Source: Acidobacteriota bacterium (lineage in GTDB: Bacteria > Acidobacteriota > Terriglobia > Terriglobales > Acidobacteriaceae). Taken from it: a stretch of DNA of 64,000 nucleotides. This document shows, one piece after another, positions 1 through 10,955 of the stretch (position 1 is the first letter of the stretch; every line of letters begins with the position of its first letter). The notes beneath the pieces are model-generated. The model ran no database searches, had not been told where the DNA came from, and was given only the letters and a program-made list of their open reading frames with translations. The DNA is taken from positions 21,266-85,265 of the forward strand of contig JAHFUA010000002.1 in the NCBI GenBank assembly GCA_023265315.1. Reading direction: 5' to 3'. A program made the translations under genes and the position numbers.

Positions 1-778
1 CGATGTGCTGATGGCGGTCGAGCTTCGATCCGAAGGCCGCCTTGGCGTCATTGCAGTGCCACACTGGAATGTTCGCGAGGCCCACGGCCTCGTCGATCTG
101 CCGCAGCGTGGCCTGGTAGCCCTCGGGGCTGACGATGTCGTATCCGGCCACGTGGATGTGGCAGGTATCCATGCAGGCAGCGACCGGGATGTACTCCCGC
201 AACACCCCCACCAGCGCCGCCACATGCTCGAAACTAGCGCCCAGCGAGTACTCGGCGCCGGCCGTATTCTCGACCAGCACCGTCAGGCTTCCCTTGGCGA
301 GATCGAGGCCGGCTGCTCCCTCGCGGATGGCATAGGCCGCGCGCGCCAGTCCTTCTTCCCGGCTGGCGCCGCGGAACGATCCGGGATGAACGACGAGATA
401 ATCGGCGCACAAGGCCAGCGCACGTTCCACTTCCCCGCGGAACGCAGCAATGGTCTTGGCGTAGAACTCGGGATTGCCGCCGGCCAGATTCAGCAGGTAG
501 CTGGCGTGGATAACCAGCGGCTTCAGGTCGTACTTCTCGCGCAGGCGGCGCATTTCCGCGCACTGCTTCGGTCCCAGGTCGTAGGGTTTCCATTGCCGCG
601 GGCTGGACGAGAAGATCTGGAAGGTACTGCAGCCCAGGCGCCAGGCACGTTCGGCGGCGTTCTCGACCCCACCGGCGGTCGAAGTGTGAATGCCGATGCG
701 GGGCGCGGTCCGGCGCGGTGGCCGCTTGGGCGGCGGCAGCTTCAGGATTTCCTGCTCGCGGGCCATGGAGATAGGCAT
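1..778 (-). CDS. nfo: Deoxyribonuclease IV (AP endonuclease, Nfo family), C-terminus cut by window edge
   Basis: Own reverse-strand translation from ATG at 776-778: MPISMAREQEILKLPPPKRPPRRTAPRIGIHTSTAGGVENAAERAWRLGCSTFQIFSSSPRQWKPYDL..., then LVVHPGS, LVENTAG, DTCHIHVAGYD, VWHCNDAKAAFGSKLDRHQH. No stop in window, so missing from the ORF track. Confidence 0.92.
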   Translation of the reverse strand, partial: MPISMAREQEILKLPPPKRPPRRTAPRIGIHTSTAGGVENAAERAWRLGCSTFQIFSSSPRQWKPYDLGPKQCAEMRRLREKYDLKPLVIHASYLLNLAGGNPEFYAKTIAAFRGEVERALALCADYLVVHPGSFRGASREEGLARAAYAIREGAAGLDLAKGSLTVLVENTAGAEYSLGASFEHVAALVGVLREYIPVAACMDTCHIHVAGYDIVSPEGYQATLRQIDEAVGLANIPVWHCNDAKAAFGSKLDRHQHI

Positions 779-934
779 AAAACCAGTTGTCGGTTGTCAG
801 TTAAGACCTTTGTATTGGATTCGCAAGGAAGTTATTCGGTGCGCTCACAAATGGCGGTTGCCGACTCGAGACCAATGAACCCGACGTTTGCGGCGTGCTC
901 TGCGGTAAACTAGTGCGTCTTTCCGAGGTCAGCC

Positions 935-2020
935 ATGCTAGTCGTCATGCAAGCGCACGCCAGCGAAGAGCAGGTGCGTGCAGTCTGCGAAAAGATCGAT
1001 GCGGCGGGATTGCGCGCGCACCCCATCCCGGGCGCGGAGCGCACCGCCATTGGCATCACCGGAAACCGCGGCGAGGTGGAGATCGGCCTGGAAGAGATGC
1101 CGGGCGTGGCCGAAGTCATCCGCGTCACCAAGCCCTACAAGCTGGTGAGCCGCGACGTGAAGCAAGAGAACACCGTCGTGCACTTTCCCGGGAGCCCCGC
1201 CAGCATCGGCGGGCCGGAGCTGGCGATCATCGCCGGACCCTGCGCGGTGGAGAGCCGCGAGCAGACCTTCGCCATCGCTGAGCGCGTGCATCGCGCCGGG
1301 GCGCAGTTCTTCCGCGGTGGCGCCTACAAGCCGCGCACCTCGCCCTACTCTTTCCAGGGACTGGGCGAGGAGGGCCTGCGGATCCTGGCGGAAGTGCGTG
1401 AGCGCTGGGGCATGCGCGTCGTCACCGAGGCTATCGACAACGAATCGCTGGAGCTGGTGGAAGAGTACGCCGACGTCATCCAGATCGGGGCGCGCAACAT
1501 GCAGAACTTCTCGCTGCTGAAGCGCGCCGGACGGGCGAAGAAGCCGGTGCTGCTGAAGCGCGGCATGGCCGCGACGCTCGAAGAATTCCTCATGGCGGCC
1601 GAGTACGTTATGTGCGAAGGCAACTACAACGTGATCCTGTGCGAGCGCGGGGTACGCACCTTCGCCGACCACACCCGCAATACCCTGGACCTGAGCGTTG
1701 TGCCGGCGGTGCACCGCCTCAGCCACCTGCCTATCGTGGTGGACCCCAGCCACGGCACCGGCAAGCGCAATAAGGTGACGCCGCTTTCGCGCGCCGCGGT
1801 GGCGGTGGGTTGCGACGGCCTGATCGTCGAGGTGCATAACGATCCCGACCGCGCGCTCTCCGACGGCATGCAATCGCTCTATCCCGAGCAGTTCGACGAA
1901 TTGATGTCGGAAGTGCGGCAGATCGCCGCCGTGGTGCGCCGCGAGCTGCCATACCAGCTCGCGCAAAACCGACGCGTGCTGGGGACCCCGGATGCGCCCG
2001 CGACCGCAGCCGCTCGCTAG
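935..2020 (+). CDS. aroF: 3-deoxy-7-phosphoheptulonate synthase (DAHP synthase, N-terminal ferredoxin-like domain type)
   Basis: ORF 361 aa; [42 protein letters not shown] motifs. Confidence 0.95.
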   Translation: MLVVMQAHASEEQVRAVCEKIDAAGLRAHPIPGAERTAIGITGNRGEVEIGLEEMPGVAEVIRVTKPYKLVSRDVKQENTVVHFPGSPASIGGPELAIIAGPCAVESREQTFAIAERVHRAGAQFFRGGAYKPRTSPYSFQGLGEEGLRILAEVRERWGMRVVTEAIDNESLELVEEYADVIQIGARNMQNFSLLKRAGRAKKPVLLKRGMAATLEEFLMAAEYVMCEGNYNVILCERGVRTFADHTRNTLDLSVVPAVHRLSHLPIVVDPSHGTGKRNKVTPLSRAAVAVGCDGLIVEVHNDPDRALSDGMQSLYPEQFDELMSEVRQIAAVVRRELPYQLAQNRRVLGTPDAPATAAAR

Positions 2021-3173
2021 ACAGTTGAGTCTCAGGAAGCAGATCGCCGCCGCCTTTGCGGGCCTGTCCTTGCTGGCGCTTGGCGGCTGCCGCAGCCAGG
2101 CGGTTCCCGATCTGCGGCAGTACGCCTACGTCACTAACGGCAAGAGTGATAGCGTCAGCGTCATCGACCTGTACAGCTTTCGTGCCGTCAAGACCATTCC
2201 CGTGGGGCGCAATCCTACCGGCGTGACCGCCAGCCCCGCCCGCAACCAGGTCTATGTCGTCAACACGGAATCGAACAACGTCAGCGTGATCGACGCCGAG
2301 CGCAACCAAACAGTGGCGACCATCGGCGTGCAGCGCGCGCCCTACTTCATTGGCGTGTCGGCGGACGGCAAGCGCGGCTACGTGGCCAACTCCGGCTCGG
2401 CCAACGTCTCAGTGCTCGACCTGGAAGCGCGGCGCGTGCTGGCGACGGTGGGCGTGGGCGGAGCGCCGGGGGTGGCGCGCGTTTCGCCGGATGGGAAGAC
2501 AGTGGTGGTCTCCAACCGAGGCGGCGATTCGGTCTCGCTCATCGACACCGAGCGCAACCAGGTCCGCGGCACCGTCGCCGTGTGCCGGCAGCCGGGGGAC
2601 GTGGCCATCCTGCCGGATTCCAGCAAGGCTTTCGTCGCCTGCAGCGGGTCGGAGCAGGTGGCCGCCGTGGACTTGCGATCCGGGAGCCTGCTCACCCTGC
2701 TCGATGTCGGCAACACACCCGTCAGTCTGGCACTCAAGCCCGATGGCGGTGAACTGTTCGTGTGCAACTTCGACTCTGACAGCGTCTCCGTCATCGAGAC
2801 CTCGACCAACGAGGTCGGTGGCACGTTCCTGATCGGCACCCATCCGTCGCATGCAGTTGTCAGCGGCGATAATTCCCTGCTCTACGTGAGCAACTTCGGC
2901 GCCGACGCGGTGGCCGTCTACAGCATCGATACCGGCAGGCTGGTGGCCTCGGTACCGGTGGGCAGCCGTCCCGACGCGTTGGCGCTCAGTCCCAACCAGC
3001 ACTTCGTGCTGGTCGCCGACGCGCTCGCCGGAGACGTGGCGGTAATCCTGAAGCGCGACAAGACCACCAAGGCCAATCCCGCTCCTTTCGCGCTTCACAC
3101 CATGGTGCCGGTCGGCATTCAGCCCAACCAGATCGCGGTCAAAGCCTACATCGCCCAGAAACCAGCGCCGTGA
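1992..3173 (+). CDS. YVTN beta-propeller repeat lipoprotein
   Basis: Lipobox-like LLALGGC, then repeated YVTN/YVxNxxSxxVSVID units. Overlaps the aroF 3' end. Confidence 0.85.
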   Translation: MRPRPQPLARQLSLRKQIAAAFAGLSLLALGGCRSQAVPDLRQYAYVTNGKSDSVSVIDLYSFRAVKTIPVGRNPTGVTASPARNQVYVVNTESNNVSVIDAERNQTVATIGVQRAPYFIGVSADGKRGYVANSGSANVSVLDLEARRVLATVGVGGAPGVARVSPDGKTVVVSNRGGDSVSLIDTERNQVRGTVAVCRQPGDVAILPDSSKAFVACSGSEQVAAVDLRSGSLLTLLDVGNTPVSLALKPDGGELFVCNFDSDSVSVIETSTNEVGGTFLIGTHPSHAVVSGDNSLLYVSNFGADAVAVYSIDTGRLVASVPVGSRPDALALSPNQHFVLVADALAGDVAVILKRDKTTKANPAPFALHTMVPVGIQPNQIAVKAYIAQKPAP

Positions 3174-3214
3174 CCCCGGTGCTTCGCGGCTTTCCTCTGC
3201 TATTCTGGGCCCAC

Positions 3215-4261
3215 ATGCAGATCCAGCAACAGTTTCCACTGGCCCCGCTGACTACGTTCAAAGTCGGCGGCCCGGCGCGCTATTTTGTCGAAGCCTGCAG
3301 TGAGGAGGATGTCCGCGCGGCAGTCGCGGAAGCGCGCAGCCGTGGATGGCCGCTGTTTGTGCTGGGCGGCGGCAGCAACCTGGTCATTTCCGACGCAGGC
3401 TGGCCGGGCCTGGTGCTGAAGATTGCTCTTGCCGGAATCTCGGAGCGGCGCGACGGCCCTCGCATGCTGTTGGGAGCCGCTGCGGGGGAAGATTGGGATG
3501 GCTTCGTCGCGCATGCGGTCGCGCGGGACTGTGCCGGAATCGAGTGTCTGAGCGGCATCCCGGGGACAGTCGGTGGCACTCCAGTGCAGAACGTCGGCGC
3601 CTACGGCCAGGAGGTCGGCGACACCATCACCAGCGTGCGCGTGCTCGACACCGAGAGCGGCGAGTTCTGCGAACTGGAGAATGCCGACTCGGGCTTCGCC
3701 TACCGCGCCAGCATCTTCAACACGCGGGAGCGCGGGCGGTATATCGTGTTGCAAGTGACGTTCGCGCTCGCGCCCGGAGGTGCTGCGCGCATCGAATACG
3801 CCGACCTGAAGCAGCGCTTCGCCGGTTGTAGCCGCCCTCCGACCCTGGCGGAGACGCGCGAGGCAGTGCGCGCGATCCGTCTCAGCAAGGCCATGCTGAT
3901 TGTTCCCGGCGACGACGACTGCCGCAGCGCAGGATCCTTCTTCAAGAACCCGGTGCTGACCCGTGAGGCATTCGACCAACTGCAAGCCCGCGCCAGCCCG
4001 ATTCCCAACTTCCCCGCCCGCGGCGGCCGGGTCAAGCTGGCGTCGGCGTGGCTGGTGGAGCATGCGGGCTTCACCCGGGGACTGGCGCGCGGGCCGGTGG
4101 GAATCTCGCGCAAGCACGCGCTGGCCATCGTCAACCGCGGTGGTGCCACTGCCGCCGATATCATTGCCCTGAAGAACGAAATCCAAAAACGCGTGCTTGA
4201 CGAATTCGGCATTGAGCTGCAGCCCGAGCCGGTCTTCGTGGGGTTCGACCAGCAAGCTTGA
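3215..4261 (+). CDS. murB: UDP-N-acetylmuramate dehydrogenase
   Basis: TFKVGGPARYFVEA, LGGGSNLVISD, GIPGTVGGTPVQNVGAYGQEV, AGSFFKNP motifs; internal start MQIQQQF chosen. Confidence 0.93.
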   Translation: MQIQQQFPLAPLTTFKVGGPARYFVEACSEEDVRAAVAEARSRGWPLFVLGGGSNLVISDAGWPGLVLKIALAGISERRDGPRMLLGAAAGEDWDGFVAHAVARDCAGIECLSGIPGTVGGTPVQNVGAYGQEVGDTITSVRVLDTESGEFCELENADSGFAYRASIFNTRERGRYIVLQVTFALAPGGAARIEYADLKQRFAGCSRPPTLAETREAVRAIRLSKAMLIVPGDDDCRSAGSFFKNPVLTREAFDQLQARASPIPNFPARGGRVKLASAWLVEHAGFTRGLARGPVGISRKHALAIVNRGGATAADIIALKNEIQKRVLDEFGIELQPEPVFVGFDQQA

Positions 4262-4264
4262 CGC

Positions 4265-5434
4265 CTAACGGCTCAAGTGCTGAAGCCGGTTCAAGAACAG
4301 GTAGTGAAGCAGCAGCCCGAGCACGAGTCCCACTACATACCCGTAAGGCAGCGCCAATGCGCTCACCCCCACGACGAGGACCACAGCGAAGTCCGCGATT
4401 GACGACGCCATGTCTCGACAGAGAAGCACCAATGCCAGGGCTTCAAACAGCAGCATGATCCCCAGCACGGGCCTGGGGAACAGCGGAATGACCTGCTGAA
4501 AGGCTGCGGAGAAAAACAGTCCCAGCAGCACATAGAAAAGACCGTAGATGATGACCGAGCCGCCGGTTCGCGCCCCGAAGGTGTAGTGTCCCACCATCCC
4601 GCCCGATCCGTGGCATGTCGGGACGCCACCGAAAAACGGGTTCACGAGATTCATGGCCGAGTACGTCAGACCGATCTTCTTGATCGTGAGATCTCGGCCG
4701 GGGAACAAGTCGGCAGCAACCTGCCGCGTAGCCAGAATCGAGTTGCCGAAGGACAACGCGAGTTGCGGGATGGCGAGCACATAGAAGCCGACCCAAACAT
4801 CGTGTCGGGTGGGCACATGCAGTGCCGGTGGGACGAATCCGACGCCTTGCATGAGCAGCTTGGGGTGAACGCGAAACCAGAACGCGAAGGCGAGCCCTAA
4901 TGCGAGCACGAAGGGCGCTGGGGGAATGCGCCGATTCCCCAACAGCAAGAGAGTGATAAAAAAGGCGAGCACGGCCAGAATCAGACCGCCAGCGCCCTCC
5001 GCGGGCACATAATCCCGCAGCGCCAGAGTCGCCAACTGCAGGCCCAAGCCAAACTGGATGCCACGAACCACCGATTTCGGAACGGCATCTGCCAGCCGCG
5101 TCAGCAGGCCGCTGGCGGCGAGCACGAGCATCACCAGGCCGATCGCCAGGCCGGCTCCGTAAAGCACGGCGCCGCTCGCCTTCTGGCTGATGACAATGAC
5201 CGCCATCGCCTTTAACGGCTGCGCCGGCATGGGGATGCCGTACAGCAGCCCGGTGAGAATCTGCATGGCGCCGAAGAGGGTCAACACGCTGGCAGGATTC
5301 AGGCCCGCAGCTAGGATCATTCCCGCAATAAGCGGAAAATCCGTGCCCATATCGCCGAAGGCGCCAGAGAGCTCGTTACGGTCAAAGCGGATACGAGCCC
5401 TTGGTTCGGCGATGGCTGGGGGCGAGGTTGTCAT
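4265..5434 (-). CDS. Putative sulfate/molybdate transporter (MOT1/SulP-like membrane protein)
   Basis: ELSGAFGDMGTDFPLIAGM, FGGVPTCHGSGGMVGHYTFGARTGGS; many TM segments. Confidence 0.85.
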   Translation of the reverse strand: MTTSPPAIAEPRARIRFDRNELSGAFGDMGTDFPLIAGMILAAGLNPASVLTLFGAMQILTGLLYGIPMPAQPLKAMAVIVISQKASGAVLYGAGLAIGLVMLVLAASGLLTRLADAVPKSVVRGIQFGLGLQLATLALRDYVPAEGAGGLILAVLAFFITLLLLGNRRIPPAPFVLALGLAFAFWFRVHPKLLMQGVGFVPPALHVPTRHDVWVGFYVLAIPQLALSFGNSILATRQVAADLFPGRDLTIKKIGLTYSAMNLVNPFFGGVPTCHGSGGMVGHYTFGARTGGSVIIYGLFYVLLGLFFSAAFQQVIPLFPRPVLGIMLLFEALALVLLCRDMASSIADFAVVLVVGVSALALPYGYVVGLVLGLLLHYLFLNRLQHLSR

Positions 5435-5451
5435 GTGGGTTCACGTCCGGC

Positions 5452-5853
5452 TCACACGCGGACAATCATCACCTCGGTGGACTTGATGAGGGCGGCGGCG
5501 GTGTCGCCCCTTTTCAGCCGCATCTCCCGCACCGCGTCAGCGGTGATGATGGAAGTGATGGTCTGGCCGCCGATGGAGAGCTTCACCTGGGCCATCAAGC
5601 CGCTGGTGCGCACCTCCAGCACGCGTCCAACGAGCTGATTGCGCCCGCTGATGCGGCGAAAATTGCGGCGCCGCTCCGGCCCCGGCTTCTGGCGCAGCCG
5701 GTGCAGGTAGCGGTCAAGTTCGCTCTGCGGGATGCGGTGATGGCCGCCGGCGGTCTTGACGGTGCGCAGCTTGCCTTTATAGATCCACTGCTTCACCGTG
5801 GGGTAGCTGATGCCCAGCACGGTGGCGGCGTCGCGCGGACGAAGGAGGTCCAT
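5452..5853 (-). CDS. HTH (excisionase/MerR-like) plus TOBE domain molybdate-responsive regulator
   Basis: N-terminal LLRPRDAATVLGISYPTVKQWIYKGKLRTVKTAGGHHRI; C-terminal SGRNQLVGRVLEVRTSGLMAQVKLSIGGQTITSIITADAVREM (TOBE). Confidence 0.85.
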   Translation of the reverse strand: MDLLRPRDAATVLGISYPTVKQWIYKGKLRTVKTAGGHHRIPQSELDRYLHRLRQKPGPERRRNFRRISGRNQLVGRVLEVRTSGLMAQVKLSIGGQTITSIITADAVREMRLKRGDTAAALIKSTEVMIVRV

Positions 5854-6162
5854 AGGATGCGCAGTTTAATACGATATTAGACGTATAGACAAGTTGTCTT
5901 TAAACGCTTCCAAGACGAAAGAGCAGAATCAACGGATTGCAGCGAAGCGGGCAGCGGCTCTGGGCATGCCGACGCAACGTGCTCGGACGCCACCGCCTGA
6001 TTCATGTGCCGTGAAGGAGCCCGGCTCTGGGAATATAGGAGACGGAGCAAGCTACGTTTCTACAATGGATTCGGGGCCGAAACTTTTTGCTCTGCGGTGA
6101 ATCTGAATGGGGGCGTGCAATCCGCCGGCTCCTGGAATACGTACCAAGGTTGTGGGGGGAAC

Positions 6163-7140
6163 ATGCTGATCAAGAAGCCTGCCGATGTGGCCTCATCCGA
6201 GATCACGCCCAAGCGCGCCTACCTGAGCCGGCGCACGTTCATGGCGGGAGCGGCGGCAGCCGGTGCCTCGCTGCTAGCTGGACGCAAGCTGCTCGAGATG
6301 GGCTCTCCTGCCCAGGTAGTCGAGGCGGGGGCGAAGCTGAGCACGGTCAAAGGTCCGTTCGGCACGGACGAAAAGCTTACGCCGTACAAGGACGTGACCA
6401 CTTACAACAATTTCTACGAGTTCTCCACTGACAAGGACGGGCCGGCGGCGCTGGCCAAGGATTTTCGCACGCGTCCCTGGCAGGTGAAGGTGGAAGGCCT
6501 AGTGCAGAAGCCGCGCACGTTTGACATCGACGACATCCTGAAGCTGGCGCCGCTCGAAGAGCGCGTGTACCGGCATCGCTGCGTGGAGGGCTGGTCGATG
6601 GTGATCCCCTGGGTGGGCTACCCGCTAAGCAGCCTGCTCAAGCAGGTGGACCCGCTGGGGAAAGCGAAGTACGTGGAGTTCACCACGATCCTCGATCCGA
6701 AGCAAATGCCGGGGCAGCGGGCTCGCATCCTGGACTGGCCCTACATTGAAGGCTTGCGGCTGGACGAAGCGATGCATCCGCTGGCCATCCTGTGCGTGGG
6801 CCTCTACGGCGAGGCCCTGCCCAACCAGGACGGCGCGCCGGTGCGCATCGTGGTGCCGTGGAAGTACGGATTCAAGAGCGCCAAGTCGCTCGTGAAGATA
6901 CGGCTCGTGGAGCAGCAGCCCATCAACACCTGGAACCAGGCAGCGCCCAGCGAGTACGGCTTTTATTCCAACGTCAACCCTCAGGTGGACCATCCGCGCT
7001 GGAGCCAGAAGATGGAGCGGCGCATCGACGGCAGCGGCTTCTTCGCCTCGATCAAGAAGATCCCGACGCGGCCGTTCAACGGCTACGGCGACCAGGTGGC
7101 GCAACTTTACGCCGGGATGGATCTGCGAAAATACTTCTAG
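6163..7140 (+). CDS. msrP: Protein-methionine-sulfoxide reductase catalytic subunit MsrP (YedY, Mo-pterin)
   Basis: Tat-type [43 protein letters not shown]; internal start at 6163. Confidence 0.93.
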   Translation: MLIKKPADVASSEITPKRAYLSRRTFMAGAAAAGASLLAGRKLLEMGSPAQVVEAGAKLSTVKGPFGTDEKLTPYKDVTTYNNFYEFSTDKDGPAALAKDFRTRPWQVKVEGLVQKPRTFDIDDILKLAPLEERVYRHRCVEGWSMVIPWVGYPLSSLLKQVDPLGKAKYVEFTTILDPKQMPGQRARILDWPYIEGLRLDEAMHPLAILCVGLYGEALPNQDGAPVRIVVPWKYGFKSAKSLVKIRLVEQQPINTWNQAAPSEYGFYSNVNPQVDHPRWSQKMERRIDGSGFFASIKKIPTRPFNGYGDQVAQLYAGMDLRKYF

Positions 7141-7776
7141 ATGACGCGCGTCGGCTGGCTCAAACTCGCGATCTTCCCCTTGTGCCTGGCGCCGCTGGGG
7201 CTTCTCGTCTGGAAGGCCGCGAACGCAAACCTGGGCGCCAATCCCATCGAGGCCATCACCCACTCCACCGGCGATTGGACCCTCAGACTCCTGCTGGTCA
7301 CGCTGGCGATCACGCCGCTGCGCAAGCTCACGGGACAGCTCTGGCTCATCGGGCTGCGCCGCATGATCGGGCTGTTCGCCTTCTTCTACGGCTGCCTGCA
7401 CTTTCTCACCTACATCTGGCTCGACCAGGGATTCGACGTTCACAGCATGGCGAAGGACGTCTACAAGCGGCCGTTCATCACCATGGGTTTCACCGCGTTT
7501 GTGCTGCTCATCCCGCTGGCCGTGACCTCGACGCGCAAGATGATCCAGCGCCTGGGCGGACGCCGCTGGCAGTGGCTGCACCGCTTGATCTACGTGACCG
7601 CGACGGCGGCTATCGTGCACTTCACCTGGGCGATGAAGAAAGATATCCACCGGCCGATCGAGTACGGCATCGTGCTCGCCATGCTGCTCGGGTATCGCGT
7701 GGTGGCCTGGGCCCGCGCCAGCACCGGCAACCAGCCCAAGCGCGTGCCGGAAGTCACAGGAATCGCGGCAGACTAA
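7141..7776 (+). CDS. msrQ: Heme-binding membrane subunit MsrQ (YedZ)
   Basis: Starts directly after the msrP stop; LRRMIGLFAFFYGCLHFLTYIWLDQGFD, WQWLHRLIYVTATAAIVHFTW. Confidence 0.93.
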   Translation: MTRVGWLKLAIFPLCLAPLGLLVWKAANANLGANPIEAITHSTGDWTLRLLLVTLAITPLRKLTGQLWLIGLRRMIGLFAFFYGCLHFLTYIWLDQGFDVHSMAKDVYKRPFITMGFTAFVLLIPLAVTSTRKMIQRLGGRRWQWLHRLIYVTATAAIVHFTWAMKKDIHRPIEYGIVLAMLLGYRVVAWARASTGNQPKRVPEVTGIAAD

Positions 7777-7842
7777 ACCGCTCCGCCCAGCCGCTCCCGT
7801 AAAAGAGACTCCGTGCTGTCCAGATACTCCGCTAGTGAAGTC

Positions 7843-9450
7843 CTACTCGCTTGCGGCAGTCGTGCGGGAGATCTCATCGAACTGGCGGTCGCGCGCTTTG
7901 CGGCGAATCACCTCCAGTACGGCCACTAGAGTGGCGAAGCTGGCCAGCCACGCTGCGGTCAAAATCTTGACCAGCCACGCCGGCGCCGCGCCTGCCTGCT
8001 TGAGAACGAATGGGAGAAAGTTCCAGGTGGTGATGTGGACGTAGTCCCATTCGTCCCACTTCATGGCGTAGTTGGTAAGGCTCCAGGCCTGCATCTTTCC
8101 GAGCGCGAGGGCGGCAATGTTCTTGAAGCGCAGCGCGATGACGAACGTGGGGTGGCCGAGGGTTTCCATCTGGTAGATCTCGAGGGGCACCCAGAATGCC
8201 ACCGACGCAAGCTGGATGACGACGCCGGCCACCACCAGCGTCATCCCGACTGCTCGCACGAACCGGCCCACCTGCGCGCCGTGTCGCAATAACAAGGGCA
8301 CGGAAATGAACGCGACCAGTTCCGCTGTGGTTGAAACGTAGCGGTCGCCCCAGGCGAAGTCGCCACTCCAGACTGTGTACCGCGCGTAGAAGCAGATGTA
8401 GGCCAGCAGCAGGAGCACGAAGGCGGCTACGTAGGCCTTGATCTCCGGCCGGAAGCGCCGCCACAGAAGAATGGAGACCAGGAGCGTCAACAGCAGCAGC
8501 GGGTCAAAGAGAAAAACGGACTTCTCCGGCGTGAAGAGGGCGCCGAAGAAGCCGACATGGAAGGGGTTCTCGAAGGGATAGTTCGCCGGCAGGCTGGGGT
8601 CGAGCATTCTGCGCTCGCGCCCGAAAACGCTGATGTAGGTGTTGAAGAACGAGCCGAAACGGTAGAACTGGTAGATACGATCGAGGAGAATGAACCCCGC
8701 ATATACGGGTGCGGCCACCCGCAGGTACGAGATAGCGCGCTCCAGCAGGGCACGCCCACGTACGCCTGTGGAGTATGACACCAGCAGCAGGAAGACGCCG
8801 ACCGCCATCAGGTCCATGCCGGTGGTGAGCCTCGTCAACAGGTTCAGTCCCAGCGCCCCGGAACCAATGAGCAGGGCCCGGCGACTCCCGGTGCGCAGCC
8901 ACTCATACTGGAACGCCAGGCCGGTAAGCGTCAGCAGCATGATGTAGTTGTTCTCCATCATGTTCTGCGTGTAGTGCAGGTGGGTGGTGCAGAACAGCAG
9001 CGCCAGCACCCCAGCAATCGCCTGGTTCACGGTGAACTCGAACCACCGCAGCAGGCGAAAGCACACCAGGGCAGTCAGAACCGACAGCAGAATGTTCGTG
9101 CAGTAGGTGACAACGATGTTGCGAACGCTGGGATCGTTTCCGCTGTAAGCGGAGAAGACCGGCAGCCGCTCGATGAAGCTCCCGGCAACGTCGAACGGAA
9201 GCAGCAGCAGCGACTGGCCGATCCCATACCACCCGTAGAGCTTGCCGCCGCGCCCATGCAAGCCGAACTCCGGGTATTCGTTGGGAAAGACCGCCGGCTC
9301 GGTGGTCCAGAACGAATGGGCCGCCTGCAGCCGGTGCATGGTGTCGCTGGAACCCAGTTCGCCGGACTGCACGAGCAGCGCGGCGAGGAATGCCACCACA
9401 GCTAGCAGAAAAGCTGGGCGGCAGAAAAGCGCAAGGAGGCGAGTTCGCAT
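7843..9450 (-). CDS. Multi-pass membrane protein, glycosyltransferase-like
   Basis: 535 aa with repeated hydrophobic segments; family assignment tentative. Confidence 0.6.
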   Translation of the reverse strand: MRTRLLALFCRPAFLLAVVAFLAALLVQSGELGSSDTMHRLQAAHSFWTTEPAVFPNEYPEFGLHGRGGKLYGWYGIGQSLLLLPFDVAGSFIERLPVFSAYSGNDPSVRNIVVTYCTNILLSVLTALVCFRLLRWFEFTVNQAIAGVLALLFCTTHLHYTQNMMENNYIMLLTLTGLAFQYEWLRTGSRRALLIGSGALGLNLLTRLTTGMDLMAVGVFLLLVSYSTGVRGRALLERAISYLRVAAPVYAGFILLDRIYQFYRFGSFFNTYISVFGRERRMLDPSLPANYPFENPFHVGFFGALFTPEKSVFLFDPLLLLTLLVSILLWRRFRPEIKAYVAAFVLLLLAYICFYARYTVWSGDFAWGDRYVSTTAELVAFISVPLLLRHGAQVGRFVRAVGMTLVVAGVVIQLASVAFWVPLEIYQMETLGHPTFVIALRFKNIAALALGKMQAWSLTNYAMKWDEWDYVHITTWNFLPFVLKQAGAAPAWLVKILTAAWLASFATLVAVLEVIRRKARDRQFDEISRTTAASE

Positions 9451-9580
9451 CCGCAGCGATGCTATCGCACAGGCGGAAGGGGTTCAAATGTGTTGAGAGG
9501 CAGCTTGCGGCGTCTCCCGGCGAGAAAAGACGAGGAGACGCAGCTATGTCACTACGAAGCGGGCGGGGACGCCATGCCGG

Positions 9581-9980
9581 CTACCAGAGCGGCTTGCCGT
9601 TCTTGTCGCGGAAAGTGAACGTCTGGTTACCGCGCTCGATCTTGCGCGCCAGGATGGCATTTTCGTCGTCGCCGACCTTGGCCTTGGCGCCGACGATCTG
9701 GACCTCATCACCCTTGGCGAAACCGAACCCGTACTCGCTCAAGAACTTGCTCAAGGCGAGGTGAACGGTGACTAAGCCCTTGTCCGTCTTGACCACCAGG
9801 TGCGCGCCCATGCCGCCGCTCGCCGGGCATTGGAAATCCTTCACTTCCTGCACCACACCCCTGATGGTCACTTCATTGCCGTGGTCGTACTTGGGAGCGC
9901 TGGCTGGGACTTGCGCCCAGGCCATAGTCACCGTTAAAAGAACGAGAATGCCTACGGCGAGAATGAATCTCCACGGCATA
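9581..9980 (-). CDS. Exported small OB-fold-like hypothetical protein
   Basis: MPWRFILAVGILVLLTVTMAWAQ signal peptide; VTIRGVVQEVKDFQCP...GDEVQIVGAKAKV beta-rich domain. ORF opens further upstream. Confidence 0.65.
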
Positions 9981-10245
9981 GCGGGCCTCCTTTTGCCGAA
10001 CTGTCGTCGCCGCCCGTGCGGACGCAGAATGAACGAACTCCCGCTCATATCCACTTAGCAACTTATGCCGGTCCCGGCCCCGGGGTCAGTGATGCCCATC
10101 ACTTTGTGCTGCACCATAGGTCACCGCCGGGAGACGCAGAACTTTCCGCGGCCGCAAGGGTTCCAGAAGAGGAGATGCCTGCCGCTCGCGGCATCTCTGC
10201 TAGGATTAAAGCCATCATCAGCTTTTTTTGTACTGGGGTCCTACG

Positions 10246-10434
10246 ATGTTTGGTGAACTCGGCCTTCCCGAAATCCTGCTCATCCTGGGGATCGCGCTGC
10301 TGCTGTTCGGCCCGAAGAAGCTCGGCGAACTGGGCAAGAGCCTGGGAGAAGGAATCCGCAGCTTCAGGTCGGCGGTGAAAGAGGAGCCGCCCAAGCCCGC
10401 TCCCGAATCGTCCGAGAAGAAAGAGGCCTCGTAA
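10246..10434 (+). CDS. tatA: Sec-independent protein translocase TatA
   Basis: MFGELGLPEILLILGIALLLFGPKKLGELGKSLGEGIRSF. Confidence 0.95.
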   Translation: MFGELGLPEILLILGIALLLFGPKKLGELGKSLGEGIRSFRSAVKEEPPKPAPESSEKKEAS

Positions 10435-10535
10435 GGAGAGCGTCCTGGGGCAGGTCAGCTGCTCTTGCGCTACGCCCGCACCGATTCACACGGTACCACC
10501 CGCAAGTTAGCGCCCGCCGCGGGGCGGCTAAGTCG

Positions 10536-10775
10536 CTAGTCCAAGAGCGTCAACTGGGCTTCCAGGTCGGCGAGCGCCTGGTTCAGCATCTCGCGATGTC
10601 GCGGATTCTGGCTGACCTCCAATTGCTGGAGTACGCGGCTGCGCGAGAGCACGAGCGCCTGGCGGCGGCGCATGCGCTCCGGGTCGTGGTTGTCGTGGTG
10701 GCTGGACTCCTGGTTGCTGGTTTCGGCTGACTCGATCTGTGATTCTATGGACTTGCTTTCCCAACCTCTGGCCAT
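10536..10775 (-). CDS. Small conserved-looking hypothetical protein
   Basis: 80-codon ORF tail MARGWESKSIESQIESAE...LVLSRSRVLQQLEVSQNPRHREMLNQALADLEAQLTLLD; the upstream part of the ORF is antisense to the PilZ gene and not credible. Confidence 0.55.
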   Translation of the reverse strand: MARGWESKSIESQIESAETSNQESSHHDNHDPERMRRRQALVLSRSRVLQQLEVSQNPRHREMLNQALADLEAQLTLLD

Positions 10776-10955
10776 ATTCGCGATTATACGAAGCCCGGCG
10801 CACAAAATCAGGTGCTTGTTCTGGTGCGGTGGTACCGGATGTGTCTGCACATCGTGAATCGATATTAGGTTGCTCGCCGGTACGTCCGTACCCGGACCTA
10901 AAGTAATTTGAGCGTCCACAGGACCGGAGATTACTATCGACAACGAGGTGAAGGC

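Noticed and set aside
5-913. Plus-strand 302-aa ORF at the left edge
   Set aside because: Antisense to deoxyribonuclease IV, which has clear family motifs on the minus strand.
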